64,000 nucleotides of DNA from Streptomyces sp. NRRL F-4489 (GTDB lineage: Bacteria > Actinomycetota > Actinomycetes > Streptomycetales > Streptomycetaceae), in assembly GCF_001509485.1 (NCBI RefSeq), contig NZ_LLZI01000101.1, positions 1 through 64,000 on the forward strand, read 5' to 3'. A program made the translations under genes and the position numbers. The notes under the pieces were generated by a model. That model did no database searches. It was not told where the DNA came from and was given only the letters and a program-made list of their open reading frames with translations. Below are positions 1-7,829 of the stretch, piece after piece. How positions within the stretch are numbered: the first letter of the stretch is position 1; every line of letters starts with the position of its first letter.

Positions 1-66
1 GGGGCGGGGGGGGGGGGGGCCGCCCCGGGGGCCCCCCCCCGCCCCCCCCCCCCCCCACCCCCCCCA
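1..66. repeat. G/C homopolymer tract
   Basis: The first 66 bases are almost entirely runs of G followed by runs of C, with single interruptions. No gene or regulatory site can be read here. It may be genuine low-complexity sequence or a poorly resolved assembly stretch. Confidence 0.7.
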
Positions 67-99
67 GCCCCGCCAGGCCCGCCAGCCCCTCCGGCCCCG

Positions 100-1086
100 T
101 CAGCCCCCCGGCCCCACCGGCACACTGGCCACCCGCGCCTCCAGCACCCGCTTGCCGTGCTGCTCGGCGCCCACCGCCACCTCCCGCCGCCCGTCCCCGG
201 CCGCCGCCGCCCCGGCGCGGGCCCGTACCCAGCACGGCGCGTCCAGTTCCGCGTACCGCTCGAAGGCGCAGTCCAGCGCGACCGGCAGCGACGGGCCGGA
301 CACCGCGGCCCGCGCGGCCTGCCGCACCGCCTCGACCATCAGCATCCCCGGGACGTGGTCCACCGGGTGGTCGAAGAGCACCGGGTGCGCGGTGTCCACC
401 CGCAGCTGCCAGCGGTCCGGCCGGTCCGCGGGGGCCAGCACCACGTCCCCGGCCCGCTCCCGGCCCACCAGGTGCGGCGCGACCGGCCCCGGCGGCGGCA
501 GCCGGCGGGCGTTGGCCAGCGCGATGTCGCCGTACGCGCCGCGCAGCCGCCGGTAGCCCGCCGGGCTGTGGCAGGAGTACGCCAGCGCCGCCACCGCCAC
601 CTCCTCGCCGTCGTACCGGATCCGGAACTCCTGCTCCACGCCGGCCAGCCGCTTCCGTCGGCGCACCACCTCCCGGTCGGTGACCTCCAGTTGGATGTCG
701 GCCGGGGTGCCGGCGGCGGGCAGCGCCCGGGGCCGGAGGTCGCAGCGGACCCGCCGCCAGGTGAGCGGGTGGTCCAGCGGCACCCCGTGGGCGACATGGC
801 TCAGGAATATCCCCGCCTGCCGCACCGTCTCGATCAGCAGCAGCGGGTCGGGCAGCCCGTGCGCCGCCCCGTAGAAGCCGTGGGCGGCCGGCCACCGGGC
901 GGAGACCAGCCAGCTGCCCGGCCCGCCGCGCCGCCAGTCGGTCAGGAAGACGCCGGAGACCGCGGCGGCGGGACCGCGCTCCCCGGGCTGCGGGAGGGCC
1001 GCCGGCGGTCGGTTTCCGCCCGCCGGCTGTCCGGGCCCGCCGCCGAACGGCTCGCGGGCGTGCGGGGTGAGAATGGCGCTGGCCAT
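100..1086 (-). CDS. AfsA-family gamma-butyrolactone/butenolide biosynthesis protein
   Basis: A 328-residue protein with two AfsA hotdog repeats. The first carries HGFYGAAHGLPDPLLLIETV (about residues 69-88) and the second carries HPVLFDHPVDHVPGMLMVEA followed by VRQAARAA. AfsA-type enzymes condense a beta-ketoacyl thioester with dihydroxyacetone phosphate, the first step to A-factor-like autoregulators. Length fits the family (about 300 residues). The ATG at 1086 has an AGAAAGGA ribosome site a few bases upstream. Upstream lies an ARE-type palindrome (1165-1182), then a TetR receptor-like gene on the same strand. The family call is firm; the exact signal (butyrolactone, butenolide or other) cannot be read from sequence. 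Confidence 0.92.
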   Translation of the reverse strand: MASAILTPHAREPFGGGPGQPAGGNRPPAALPQPGERGPAAAVSGVFLTDWRRGGPGSWLVSARWPAAHGFYGAAHGLPDPLLLIETVRQAGIFLSHVAHGVPLDHPLTWRRVRCDLRPRALPAAGTPADIQLEVTDREVVRRRKRLAGVEQEFRIRYDGEEVAVAALAYSCHSPAGYRRLRGAYGDIALANARRLPPPGPVAPHLVGRERAGDVVLAPADRPDRWQLRVDTAHPVLFDHPVDHVPGMLMVEAVRQAARAAVSGPSLPVALDCAFERYAELDAPCWVRARAGAAAAGDGRREVAVGAEQHGKRVLEARVASVPVGPGG

Positions 1087-1164
1087 AGGCGTCCTTTCTG
1101 GCGGGCGGCGGTCACCGGCGCCCCCGCGGACTCAACTCCGGTCTCCGGCCCGGCATCCCAAGAT

Positions 1165-1182
1165 ACGAACCATGTGGTTTGT
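1165..1182 (-). promoter_or_regulatory. ARE-type operator upstream of the afsA-like gene
   Basis: ACGAACCATGTGGTTTGT is an inverted repeat of two 8-bp arms (one mismatch) around TG. On the minus strand its core reads ACCACATGGTT, matching the cores at 1942-1959 and 3850-3867. Butyrolactone receptors of the ArpA/ScbR group bind such sites upstream of afsA homologues. Confidence 0.75.
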
Positions 1183-1233
1183 TTTCCAGTGCCGGGCGGA
1201 CCGTTCCCCCCACAGGGCGACGGGCCGGAACGC

Positions 1234-1851
1234 TCACACGGCGAGCCGCACCGCGCGTCCGTGCGGATCCAGATGGCCCAGCGCGCCGGGCGAGGCCAGG
1301 CCCGGCAGGATGTGCCGCCACAGCGCCGTGACGCGCTCGGGGAGGTCGGCGCGGTTGGTCGCCGCGCGGGAGAAGAGCTGCACGCCCATGTAGGCCGAGA
1401 CGAACAGCTCGGCGGCCCGCTCCGGCACCACGCCGGGCAGTAATTCCCCGTGGGCGTGCGCCTCGGTGAACATCCCGGTGAGGGTGTCCGTCCACACCTC
1501 GTACGGGGCGAGCGGGTGGTCGCTGAACGTGGTCTCCACCGCGATCCGGGTGCCGGCCTGGAGCAGCGGGTCGCTGCGCAGCGCCAGGGCCACCCGGTGC
1601 GTGAAGTCGATGGCGTCCTGGAGGCGGGAGGCGCTGACCGGTGGGACGAACGGTCCGGCCTGCTCCCGGATGACCGCGCGCGCCAGCGCGTCCTTGGAGC
1701 GGAAGTGGAAGTAGACGGCCCCTTTGGTCACCCCCGCCCGCTCGACGATCTCCGCCATGGTGGCTGCCTGGTAGCCGCGGGCACCGATGACGTGGGCCGC
1801 GGCCTCCAGGACGGCGCGCCGGGTGCGCGCCGCCCGCTCCTGCTTGACCAC
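1234..1851 (-). CDS. TetR-family gamma-butyrolactone receptor-like regulator (ArpA/ScbR type)
   Basis: A 205-residue TetR regulator. The N-terminus VKQERAARTRRAVLEAAAHV, then GYQAATMAEIVERAGVTKGAVYFHFRSKDALA, is the helix-turn-helix typical of ArpA/ScbR receptors; the C-terminal half would bind the autoregulator. I chose the GTG at 1851 because GGAGG sits six bases upstream and the residue after it begins the conserved family N-terminus; a longer frame exists but would start inside the promoter. It lies directly upstream of the afsA-like gene on the same strand and is divergent from the MDR oxidoreductase. It probably represses its own and neighbouring promoters through the ARE sites. A pseudo-receptor that responds to other ligands is the alternative. 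Confidence 0.88.
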   Translation of the reverse strand: MVKQERAARTRRAVLEAAAHVIGARGYQAATMAEIVERAGVTKGAVYFHFRSKDALARAVIREQAGPFVPPVSASRLQDAIDFTHRVALALRSDPLLQAGTRIAVETTFSDHPLAPYEVWTDTLTGMFTEAHAHGELLPGVVPERAAELFVSAYMGVQLFSRAATNRADLPERVTALWRHILPGLASPGALGHLDPHGRAVRLAV

Positions 1852-1917
1852 GCTCGTCCTCCGTATGCTCTCGTGGAGTTGTTGTGCCTGGGGTGCGTCC
1901 CACTGCCGTGGCCGCGC

Positions 1918-1946
1918 AGCCTGTTTCCGCATCATAAAGTTGTCAA
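1918..1946 (-). promoter_or_regulatory. Promoter of the first TetR gene
   Basis: On the minus strand a perfect -35 box TTGACA (1946-1941) is followed after 17 bases by CAGGCT (1923-1918). This predicts a start near 1911 and a leader of about 60 bases before the GTG at 1851, which supports that start. The -35 box overlaps the ARE at 1942-1959. Confidence 0.6.
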
Positions 1947-1959
1947 CCATGCGGTCCTC
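1942..1959 (-). promoter_or_regulatory. ARE-type operator overlapping the TetR promoter
   Basis: GTCAACCATGCGGTCCTC carries the core ACCGCATGGTTG on the minus strand, identical to the site at 3850-3867. One arm is less conserved than in the afsA site. It covers the -35 box, so binding should repress this gene and possibly the divergent oxidoreductase gene. Confidence 0.6.
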
Positions 1960-2048
1960 GCGGGTCGGGCGCGGCCCTCCGGCCGGTGCCCGCACCCCGG
2001 CGGAGCGGTGCCCCGTGGTGCCGCCGTACGTGCCCGAGGAGCAGACCC

Positions 2049-3080
2049 ATGACCGATCCCGCCGCCCCCGGCCTGCCCGCCGTCCACCGGGAGGTGCGGC
2101 TGGCCCGCCGCGCCGGCGACGAAGAGCTGACGGAGTGTCACTTCACGGTGGCGGAGGTCCCGGTACCGCGCCCCGGGCCGGGTCAGGTCCTGGTGCGCAC
2201 CCGCCTGATGGCGGTCACCGCGGCGATGCGGACGCAGATGACCGCCGCGCGGCTGCCGATGCCGTCGTTCGAGCCGGGGCGGCCGCTGTGGGGCGCCGCG
2301 ATCGGCGAGGTGGTGGCCGCGCCCGGCGGCGGCCTCGCGCCCGGCGACCTCGTCCAGCACCCGCTGGGCTGGCGGGAGTTCGCGGCCGTCGACCGCGACC
2401 GGGTGCGCCCGCTCGCGCCGGACGCGCTGCCCTTCCCGGCCGCGCACCTCTCCCAGGGCGCCACCGCCTGGGGCGCGCTGCGCCGCGCCGCCGGGGTGCG
2501 CGAGGGCGACACCGTCTTCGTCAGCGGGGCGGCCGGCGGGGTGGGCAGCCTGGCCGGGCAGCTGGCCCGCCGGCTCGGCGCCGGCCGGGTGATCGGCAGC
2601 ACCGGCTCGGCGGCCAAGGCGGACCGGCTGCGGGCGGAGCTGGGCTACGACGCCACGGTCCTCCGCGGCGCCGGCCCGATCGAGGAGCAGCTGCGGGCCG
2701 CGGCGCCGGAGGGGATCGACGTACTGCTGGACACCGTCGGCGGGGAGCAGCTGCGCGCGGCGCTCGCCCTGGCCCGTCCGGACGCCCGCTTCGCCCTCGT
2801 CGGCGCGCTCTCCAGCCAGCTGGGCGGGGGCGGCGGGCTGTCCTGCCCGGTCGAACTGGACGCGGCGGTGCTCATCACCCGCCGGGTCGCGCTGCGCGGT
2901 TTCGGGCTGTACGCGCACCCCGACCTGCCGGCCGAGTGGACCGCGGAGTTCGGCCGCGGGCTGCGGGACGGCTCGCTGGTCTTCCCGCACACCGTGCTCC
3001 GGGGCATCGAGCAGGCGCCGCGGGCGCTGTGCGAGCTCACCCGGGGACGCCACCTCGGGTCCGTCCTCGTGGAGGTGTGA
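2049..3080 (+). CDS. Zinc-independent MDR oxidoreductase (quinone reductase/enoyl reductase type)
   Basis: A 343-residue medium-chain dehydrogenase/reductase. The NADPH-binding stretch SGAAGGVGSLAGQLARRLGA lies at about residues 159-178 and is followed by STGSAAKADRL; catalytic zinc cysteines are absent, as in quinone-reductase and curcumin-reductase-like members. The ATG at 2049 has GAGGAG about eight bases upstream, whereas the frame extends further 5' without a ribosome site. It is transcribed away from the TetR/afsA pair and ends 61 bases before the convergent second TetR gene. Inference: it may reduce the butenolide or keto intermediate of the autoregulator made by the AfsA-like enzyme. 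A generic NADPH reductase is equally compatible. Confidence 0.85.
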   Translation: MTDPAAPGLPAVHREVRLARRAGDEELTECHFTVAEVPVPRPGPGQVLVRTRLMAVTAAMRTQMTAARLPMPSFEPGRPLWGAAIGEVVAAPGGGLAPGDLVQHPLGWREFAAVDRDRVRPLAPDALPFPAAHLSQGATAWGALRRAAGVREGDTVFVSGAAGGVGSLAGQLARRLGAGRVIGSTGSAAKADRLRAELGYDATVLRGAGPIEEQLRAAAPEGIDVLLDTVGGEQLRAALALARPDARFALVGALSSQLGGGGGLSCPVELDAAVLITRRVALRGFGLYAHPDLPAEWTAEFGRGLRDGSLVFPHTVLRGIEQAPRALCELTRGRHLGSVLVEV

Positions 3081-3141
3081 GCCCGGCGCGGGGCGGGGGC
3101 GCGGCGCGGGCCGCCGGCCGGCGCATGCACGCGGCGGGCGG

Positions 3142-3795
3142 TCAGCCGGCCGGCACCTGCGCGGGCGCCGGGATGCCGCCCGCCATGGCGCGGTCGGACG
3201 GCGCCGCCAGCAGGCCCCACAGACCGGTGACCGCCTCCGCGTCCCACCACGTCCGGTCCGCGCCGCCCAGGTGCAGCAGCCCGACCACCACCGACGTCAG
3301 CAGCTGGGCGGTGCGGCGCGGTTCGGCGTCCGAGGGGCGCGGGCCGGCGAGCCCGTCCCCGCCGCCGGCCACCCCGCCGGTGCCGCAGGTCACCGCCTTG
3401 TCGAGGAAGAGCGCGTACCAGCGCTGCTCCAGGGCGTGGATGTCCAGACCCGGCGCGGTCTCCGGGCGCAGCCGCAGACCGGCCCGCAGCACCGCGTCCG
3501 ACTGCACCCGGTCGAACAGCTCCACGGCGAAGTCCCGCACGGCGACGGTCAGCGGCTCGGGGGAGCGCAGGAAGCCCTCCTCGATCTCGCTGAGGGTGGC
3601 CAGCGCGGTGTCCCGGACCGCGAGGGTCAGATCGTCCTTGGACGTGAAGTGGAAGTACAGCGCTCCCTTGCTGAGGCGGGCCCGCCGGCTGATCTCGACC
3701 ATGCCCGCGGCGGGCACTCCCTTTTCCAGGAAGGTCTCTGCGGCCGAGCGGATGAGCGCCTGGCGGCTCTGGATGGCGCGATGCTGCGTGGGCAC
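3142..3795 (-). CDS. Second TetR-family regulator of the butyrolactone receptor group
   Basis: A 217-residue TetR protein with the helix-turn-helix FLEKGVPAAGMVEISRRARL followed by SKGALYFHFTSKDDL, close in pattern to the first receptor. The C-terminal region has a glycine-rich insertion (CGTGGVAGGGDGLAG) that looks like a loop. The GTG at 3795 is favoured because the protein N-terminus then matches the family and a candidate -10 (TACACT, 3841-3836) lies about 40 bases upstream; an earlier in-frame ATG at 3858 sits inside the operator. The ribosome site (GGGACGG) is weak. An ARE with the shared core lies at 3850-3867. Clusters of this kind often pair a true receptor with a pseudo-receptor that senses antibiotics; which of the two this is cannot be told from sequence. 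Confidence 0.85.
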   Translation of the reverse strand: MPTQHRAIQSRQALIRSAAETFLEKGVPAAGMVEISRRARLSKGALYFHFTSKDDLTLAVRDTALATLSEIEEGFLRSPEPLTVAVRDFAVELFDRVQSDAVLRAGLRLRPETAPGLDIHALEQRWYALFLDKAVTCGTGGVAGGGDGLAGPRPSDAEPRRTAQLLTSVVVGLLHLGGADRTWWDAEAVTGLWGLLAAPSDRAMAGGIPAPAQVPAG

Positions 3796-3849
3796 GGTGT
3801 CCGTCCCGTCTCTCGTACGACTGCAACGTGTGTGCAGTGTACAGAGAAA

Positions 3850-3867
3850 ACCAACCATGCGGTTCGC
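3850..3867 (-). promoter_or_regulatory. ARE-type operator upstream of the second TetR gene
   Basis: ACCAACCATGCGGTTCGC is a partial inverted repeat centred on CATG. Its minus-strand core ACCGCATGGTTG is identical to that at 1942-1959. It lies directly upstream of the candidate -10 box (TACACT, 3841-3836), which suggests autoregulation or cross-regulation by the first receptor. Confidence 0.65.
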
Positions 3868-4021
3868 TATGCTCAGGGCAATTGGCCGGATCCGTCCGGC
3901 CCTGTCGTGAAGCCGCCGCCCGGCGGTGGCCCGGATTCCGCTTCTGCGGTCCGACCGCCGGTAACCAGTCTGGCCCGGAGTCGCGGCGCTTGTCGACCCG
4001 TCAGGGACGAGCAAAGGCGCA

Positions 4022-4050
4022 TTGACAAACAGCGCAGGCGGTTTTTAAAT
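4022..4050 (+). promoter_or_regulatory. Promoter of the HAD phosphatase gene, possibly with a weak ARE
   Basis: TTGACA (4022-4027) and TTAAAT (4045-4050) are separated by 17 bases. The stretch ACAAAC-10 bases-GTTTTT (4025-4046) overlaps it and has the arm spacing of butyrolactone-receptor sites, though its middle differs from the other three. The predicted leader to the ATG at 4246 is about 190 bases, which is long. Confidence 0.5.
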
Positions 4051-4245
4051 CTCCGAAGGCGGTAAACGGGACGATCCCTTCCGTTGCCGCCGCTTCGACG
4101 GTCGCGTACCGCCCTTGGACAGCGGTGCGCCACGGCGAGACCGCCTCTGCCGCCCCAGTCGTCGACCGCAGGCCCGCCCGACCAGCTGAGCCCGCACAGA
4201 CACCCCAGCCCCCGCACCCCATCGGAACCCGAAAGGTCCCCATCC

Positions 4246-5040
4246 ATGCGCGTATCAATGGAAGTCGGCGAACGTCCTGTGAGAGCGCGGAGCGCCGGCG
4301 GCGAGACGATCAGGGCCGCCGTCTTCGATCTGGACGGCACCCTCGCCAACACCCTGCCCGCGATCAGCAAGCTGCTGGTCAAGGTGGCCGCGGAGCAGGG
4401 CTGTTCGGTGACCGCGCGGCAGGCGGCCGCCGCCATCGGCAAGCCCCCGGCCGCCGCGTTCGGCCGGCTGCTCGGCCGCCCCGAGGACGACGGCCGGGTC
4501 CAGGCCGCCATCTCCCGCTACCGCGAGCTGTTCGCCTACGAGGTCCTGTGCCAGGGCCCGCAGCTGCTCTACCCCGGAGTGACGGCCGGGCTGTCCGCGC
4601 TGCGCGCCCACGGTGTCGAACTCGCCGTCGCCACCTCCAAGACGACCCGCAGCGCCGAGGCCCTGCTGGATGTGATGGGCATCCGCGACCTGGTCGGCCC
4701 GGTCGTCGGGCAGGACATGGTCCGGCGCGGCAAACCGCACCCGGAGCTGGTGCTGCGCGCGGCCGGCCGGCTGGGCGTCCCGGCCTGGCAGAGCGCGTAC
4801 GTGGGGGACACCGTCGGGGACATGCGGATGGCGGTGACCGCGCGCATGGAGCCGGTCGCGGTCACCTACGGCAGCGGCACGTTCGGGGAGCTGGCCGCGG
4901 TCGCCGGGACGCGGATGTGCGGTTCGTTCAAGGACGTGGTGTCGGTGATCGCCGCCGCCCGGCCGCGTCCGGCGGCCGCCGTGCCGGCCCGGCCGCGCGC
5001 CGCCGCTGTCCCGGTGGGCGCGTACCAGCGCCGCCGCTGA
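4246..5040 (+). CDS. HAD-superfamily phosphatase (phosphoglycolate phosphatase-like)
   Basis: A 264-residue haloacid dehalogenase-type hydrolase. Motif I is FDLDGTLANT (nucleophile Asp28, Asp30), motif II is VATSKTTRSAE, motif III is RGKPHPELVL with the lysine, and motif IV is YVGDTVGDMRMA. The insertion between motifs I and II is the helical cap of phosphoglycolate phosphatases. The last 35 residues are Pro/Ala/Arg-rich and probably disordered. The ATG at 4246 has GAAAGG nine bases upstream. AfsA products carry a phosphate that must be removed, so this enzyme is a good candidate for that step; this rests on gene context only. A housekeeping phosphatase is the alternative. Confidence 0.85.
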   Translation: MRVSMEVGERPVRARSAGGETIRAAVFDLDGTLANTLPAISKLLVKVAAEQGCSVTARQAAAAIGKPPAAAFGRLLGRPEDDGRVQAAISRYRELFAYEVLCQGPQLLYPGVTAGLSALRAHGVELAVATSKTTRSAEALLDVMGIRDLVGPVVGQDMVRRGKPHPELVLRAAGRLGVPAWQSAYVGDTVGDMRMAVTARMEPVAVTYGSGTFGELAAVAGTRMCGSFKDVVSVIAAARPRPAAAVPARPRAAAVPVGAYQRRR

Positions 5041-5248
5041 CACCGGGGGCACAGGGGCCGCCCGCGGCCCAAGGGGGACACCGGGGCCGCGGCCGGATAC
5101 AGGGGACGTGGGTCCGTACGCGGGACAGCCGGGCGGACGAGGACGCAGGGGGCCTCCTCGGACAGGGGCCGCCCGGCCAGGGGGAACGCGGCCCGCGCAG
5201 GGGGCAGCGGGCGGCGAAGGGGGAAGAAGGGGCGGCGCGCGGGGGAGT
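5041..5248 (+). repeat. G-run-rich spacer (quadruplex-prone)
   Basis: Between the HAD and PaaX genes the plus strand carries runs of four or five G about every 10-25 bases (for example near 5046, 5055, 5074, 5084, 5102, 5149, 5164, 5180, 5200, 5220). The runs are joined by ACA/CACC/GAA-type spacers. No gene is evident. Density of G runs could allow G-quadruplexes or act as a terminator-like barrier. Confidence 0.5.
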
Positions 5249-6118
5249 TCAGCCGCCGTCCCGGGCGCCGGGCGGCCCGCCGGCCACCTCGTGGACGTAG
5301 CGGGCGCCGGCCGCCCGGAGCAGCGCGTGCAGCCGGCCGAAGACCTCGGCGGCGCGGCCACCCGGCCAGTCCTCCGGCAGGAGGGGAGAGGGCAGACCGG
5401 GATCCGCGTAGGGCAGCCGGCGCCAGGCGTCCAGGGCCGGGAGGTAGTCGCGGTAGGCCGCCTCGGGGGGTATCGCGCGGCGGCCCGACCAGCGGGCCAG
5501 GACCGGTTCGTGCGCGGCCAGGAAGGCGCGGTGCCGGGCGGCCAGCGCGTCCAGGTCCCACCAGCGCGCCACCGCCCGCGCGGTGGGCGTGAAACCGGCG
5601 TGGGTACCGCTGAACAGCTCGACGTAGCCCGCCAGTTGGAGCCGCTCCAGGGTGTGCCGGGTCTCCTCCAGGAGGTGCGCGGGGGCGATCCACACCCCGG
5701 GCGCTGCGGTGCCGAAGCCCAGCCGGGACAGCCGGGAGCGCAGCAGATGGCGCTTGTGCCGCTCCTCCTCGGGCACCGAGAAGACGGCCAGCACCCAGCC
5801 CTCCGGCCGCCCGGCGGCGGGCCGGCCGAAGATCCGGCGGTCGCCGTCCGCGAGCAGCTCCCGGCCCGCCTCGGACAGCCCGTACGCCGCGGCGCCGCCG
5901 GTCGTGCGCTCCGCGGTCAGCAGCCCGCGGCGCTTGAGCCGGGAGACCGCCGAGCGCACCGACGGCGGATCCACCCCGAGGACGCCGAGCAGCCGGATCA
6001 GCGCGGCCACCGGGACGGGGCCGGGCAGGCCGTCCGCGCCGTCCGGGCCGCGCCCGTAGGCCCCGTAGAACGAGACGATCAGGGATCGCGGGGTCGGCCG
6101 GTCGGGTGCGTCGCTCAC
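5249..6118 (-). CDS. PaaX-family transcriptional regulator
   Basis: A 289-residue regulator. The N-terminal winged helix (VPVAALIRLLGVLGVDPPSV then RSAVSRLKRRGLL, about residues 35-67) and the following WVLAVFSVPEEERHKRHLLR and LGFGTAAPGVWIAPAHL match PaaX, which represses phenylacetate and related acyl-CoA pathways and is released by an aryl-CoA. Its ATG at 6118 lies four bases after the stop of the CoA ligase gene at 6123, so the two form an operon with the ligase first. The obvious inducer candidate is the CoA thioester made by that ligase. Target sites probably include the divergent region 7804-7829. Confidence 0.9.
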   Translation of the reverse strand: MSDAPDRPTPRSLIVSFYGAYGRGPDGADGLPGPVPVAALIRLLGVLGVDPPSVRSAVSRLKRRGLLTAERTTGGAAAYGLSEAGRELLADGDRRIFGRPAAGRPEGWVLAVFSVPEEERHKRHLLRSRLSRLGFGTAAPGVWIAPAHLLEETRHTLERLQLAGYVELFSGTHAGFTPTARAVARWWDLDALAARHRAFLAAHEPVLARWSGRRAIPPEAAYRDYLPALDAWRRLPYADPGLPSPLLPEDWPGGRAAEVFGRLHALLRAAGARYVHEVAGGPPGARDGG

Positions 6119-6122
6119 CGGA

Positions 6123-7730
6123 TCACTCTAGAGCGCCGTCGCGCAGCCGGAAGCGCTGGATCTTGCCCGTGGGGGTGCGCGGCAGCGCGTCGCGGAACAC
6201 CAGCTCCCGGGGGCACTTGTAGGGCGCTATCCGGGTCTTGACGAACGCCCGCAGCGCCGCCGCGGTCTCCTCCCCGGGCGGTACGCCGTCCCGCAGCACC
6301 ACATGGGCGACGACCACCTCCCCGCGCTCCTCGTCGGGCCGGCCGACCACCGCCGCCTCGGCGACGTCCGGGTGGCGCAGCAGCGCGTCCTCCACCTCCG
6401 GCCCCGCGATGTTGTACCCGGCCGAGACGATCATGTCGTCGGCGCGGGCGACATACCGGAAATACCCGTCGCGCTCCCGGATGTACGTATCACCGGTGAG
6501 GTTCCAGCCGTCCCGGACGTACGCGGTCTGGCGCGGGTCGGCGAGATAGCGGCAGCCGGTCGGGCCGCGCACCGCCAGCAGGCCCGGCTCGCCGTCCGGC
6601 ACCGGCCGCCCGTCCGGCCCGACCACCCGGGCCTCGTAACCGGGCACCGGCAGCCCCGTCGTCCCGGGCCGGATCGCGTCGTCGGCGGCGGAGAGGAAGA
6701 TGTGCAGCAGCTCCGTGGCGCCGATCCCGTTGATGATGCGCAGCCCGGTCGCCTCGTACCAGGCGCGCCAGGTCGCGGCGGGCAGGTTCTCGCCCGCCGA
6801 CACGCAGCGGCGCAGCGAGGACACGTCGTACCCGGCGAGCTTCGGCAGCATCGCCCGGTAGGCGGTGGGCGCGGTGAACAGGACCGAGAGGCGGCGGGCC
6901 GCGATATCGCCGAGCAGCCGCTCCGGGCCGCCCCACTCCGCGAGGTACGCCGACGCGCCGGCCCGCAGCGGGAAGACCACCAGCCCGCCGAGCCCGAAGG
7001 TGAAGCCGAGCGGCGGACTGCCGGCGAACACGTCGTCCGGGCGGGGCCGCAGCACCCGCGCGGAGAAGGTGTCGGCGATCGCCAGCACATCGCGGTGGAA
7101 GTGCAGGCAGCCCTTGGGGCGCCCGGTGGTGCCCGAGGTGAAGGCGATCAGCGCCACGTCGTCGGAGGCGGTCGGCACCGCCTCGTACGGCGCGCCGCCG
7201 GGCCGGGCGCAGCGGACCAGGTCGTCCGGGGCGTCGCCGCCGAACGTGGTGATCCGCAGGCCCGGCACCCCGGCCAGGGCCAGATCGCCCACCGAGCGGA
7301 CGTCGCACAGCGCGTGCCCGACCCGGGCCAGCCGGCAGATCGTGGCGAGTTCACCGGGCCGGTGCGCCGCCAGCACCGTCACCGCCACCGCGCCGGCCTT
7401 CATCACCGCGAGCCAGCAGGCGGCCAGCCACGGCGAGGTCGGGCCGCGCAGCAGGACGCGGTTGCCCGGGACGACGCCGAGCGGACCGGACAGCGTGTGG
7501 GCGATCGCGTCGACCCGGGCCCGCAGTTCCCCGTAGGTCCACACCTCGCCGCCGGCCCCGAGGAACGCGGGCCGGTCCGCGCCCATCCGGGCGAGGGTGG
7601 CGTCCAGCAGCTCCGCGCCGCAGTTGAGCCGGTCGGGATAGCCCAGGTCGGTGAGGTGCGGCCACTGCTCGGGCGGCGGCAGGCCGTCGCGGGTGAAGGT
7701 GTCGGTATGGGCCGAGGACCGTAACTCCAT
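6123..7730 (-). CDS. Benzoate/2-aminobenzoate-type acyl-CoA ligase
   Basis: A 535-residue ANL-family adenylating enzyme. Motifs in order are FTSGTTGRPKGCLHFHRD (P-loop), GIGATELLHIF, GWNLTGDTYIRERDGYFRYV, and near the C-terminus RTPTGKIQR with the catalytic lysine. The family activates a carboxylate with ATP and CoA; HRD after the P-loop and GATELLHIF are typical of benzoate- and aminobenzoate-CoA ligases. It heads an operon with the PaaX regulator (four-base gap) and is divergent from an acyl-CoA dehydrogenase, which suggests catabolism of an aromatic or alicyclic acid. The true substrate is not readable. Confidence 0.88.
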   Translation of the reverse strand: MELRSSAHTDTFTRDGLPPPEQWPHLTDLGYPDRLNCGAELLDATLARMGADRPAFLGAGGEVWTYGELRARVDAIAHTLSGPLGVVPGNRVLLRGPTSPWLAACWLAVMKAGAVAVTVLAAHRPGELATICRLARVGHALCDVRSVGDLALAGVPGLRITTFGGDAPDDLVRCARPGGAPYEAVPTASDDVALIAFTSGTTGRPKGCLHFHRDVLAIADTFSARVLRPRPDDVFAGSPPLGFTFGLGGLVVFPLRAGASAYLAEWGGPERLLGDIAARRLSVLFTAPTAYRAMLPKLAGYDVSSLRRCVSAGENLPAATWRAWYEATGLRIINGIGATELLHIFLSAADDAIRPGTTGLPVPGYEARVVGPDGRPVPDGEPGLLAVRGPTGCRYLADPRQTAYVRDGWNLTGDTYIRERDGYFRYVARADDMIVSAGYNIAGPEVEDALLRHPDVAEAAVVGRPDEERGEVVVAHVVLRDGVPPGEETAAALRAFVKTRIAPYKCPRELVFRDALPRTPTGKIQRFRLRDGALE

Positions 7731-7803
7731 GCGGGGTGCGCCCCCTTGGGCCGGTGGCCGCGGGGCGGCCGGGAGGGGTGGAGATGGGGTGCCGTACGGA
7801 TCC

Positions 7804-7829
7804 CCGTCAGCGTAACGTCTTCGTGACGG
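7804..7829. promoter_or_regulatory. Inverted repeat, candidate PaaX operator
   Basis: CCGTCA (7804-7809) and TGACGG (7824-7829) form a perfect inverted repeat separated by 14 bases. It overlaps the -10 box and spacer of the leftward ligase promoter and lies 72 bases before the rightward dehydrogenase start, a placement suited to dual repression. Confidence 0.5.

Larger units (their letters stand above)
3796..4245. other. Divergent intergenic region between second TetR gene and HAD gene
   Basis: This 450-base gap has no convincing gene. It holds the ARE at 3850-3867, a candidate promoter at 4022-4050 for the HAD gene, and about 190 bases of leader before the HAD start. Local composition is more AT-rich than the surroundings. 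Confidence 0.6.

Noticed and set aside
1..66. Chromosome telomere at the window start
   Set aside because: Streptomyces telomeres are made of several palindromes; this is simple homopolymer sequence without palindromic packing.
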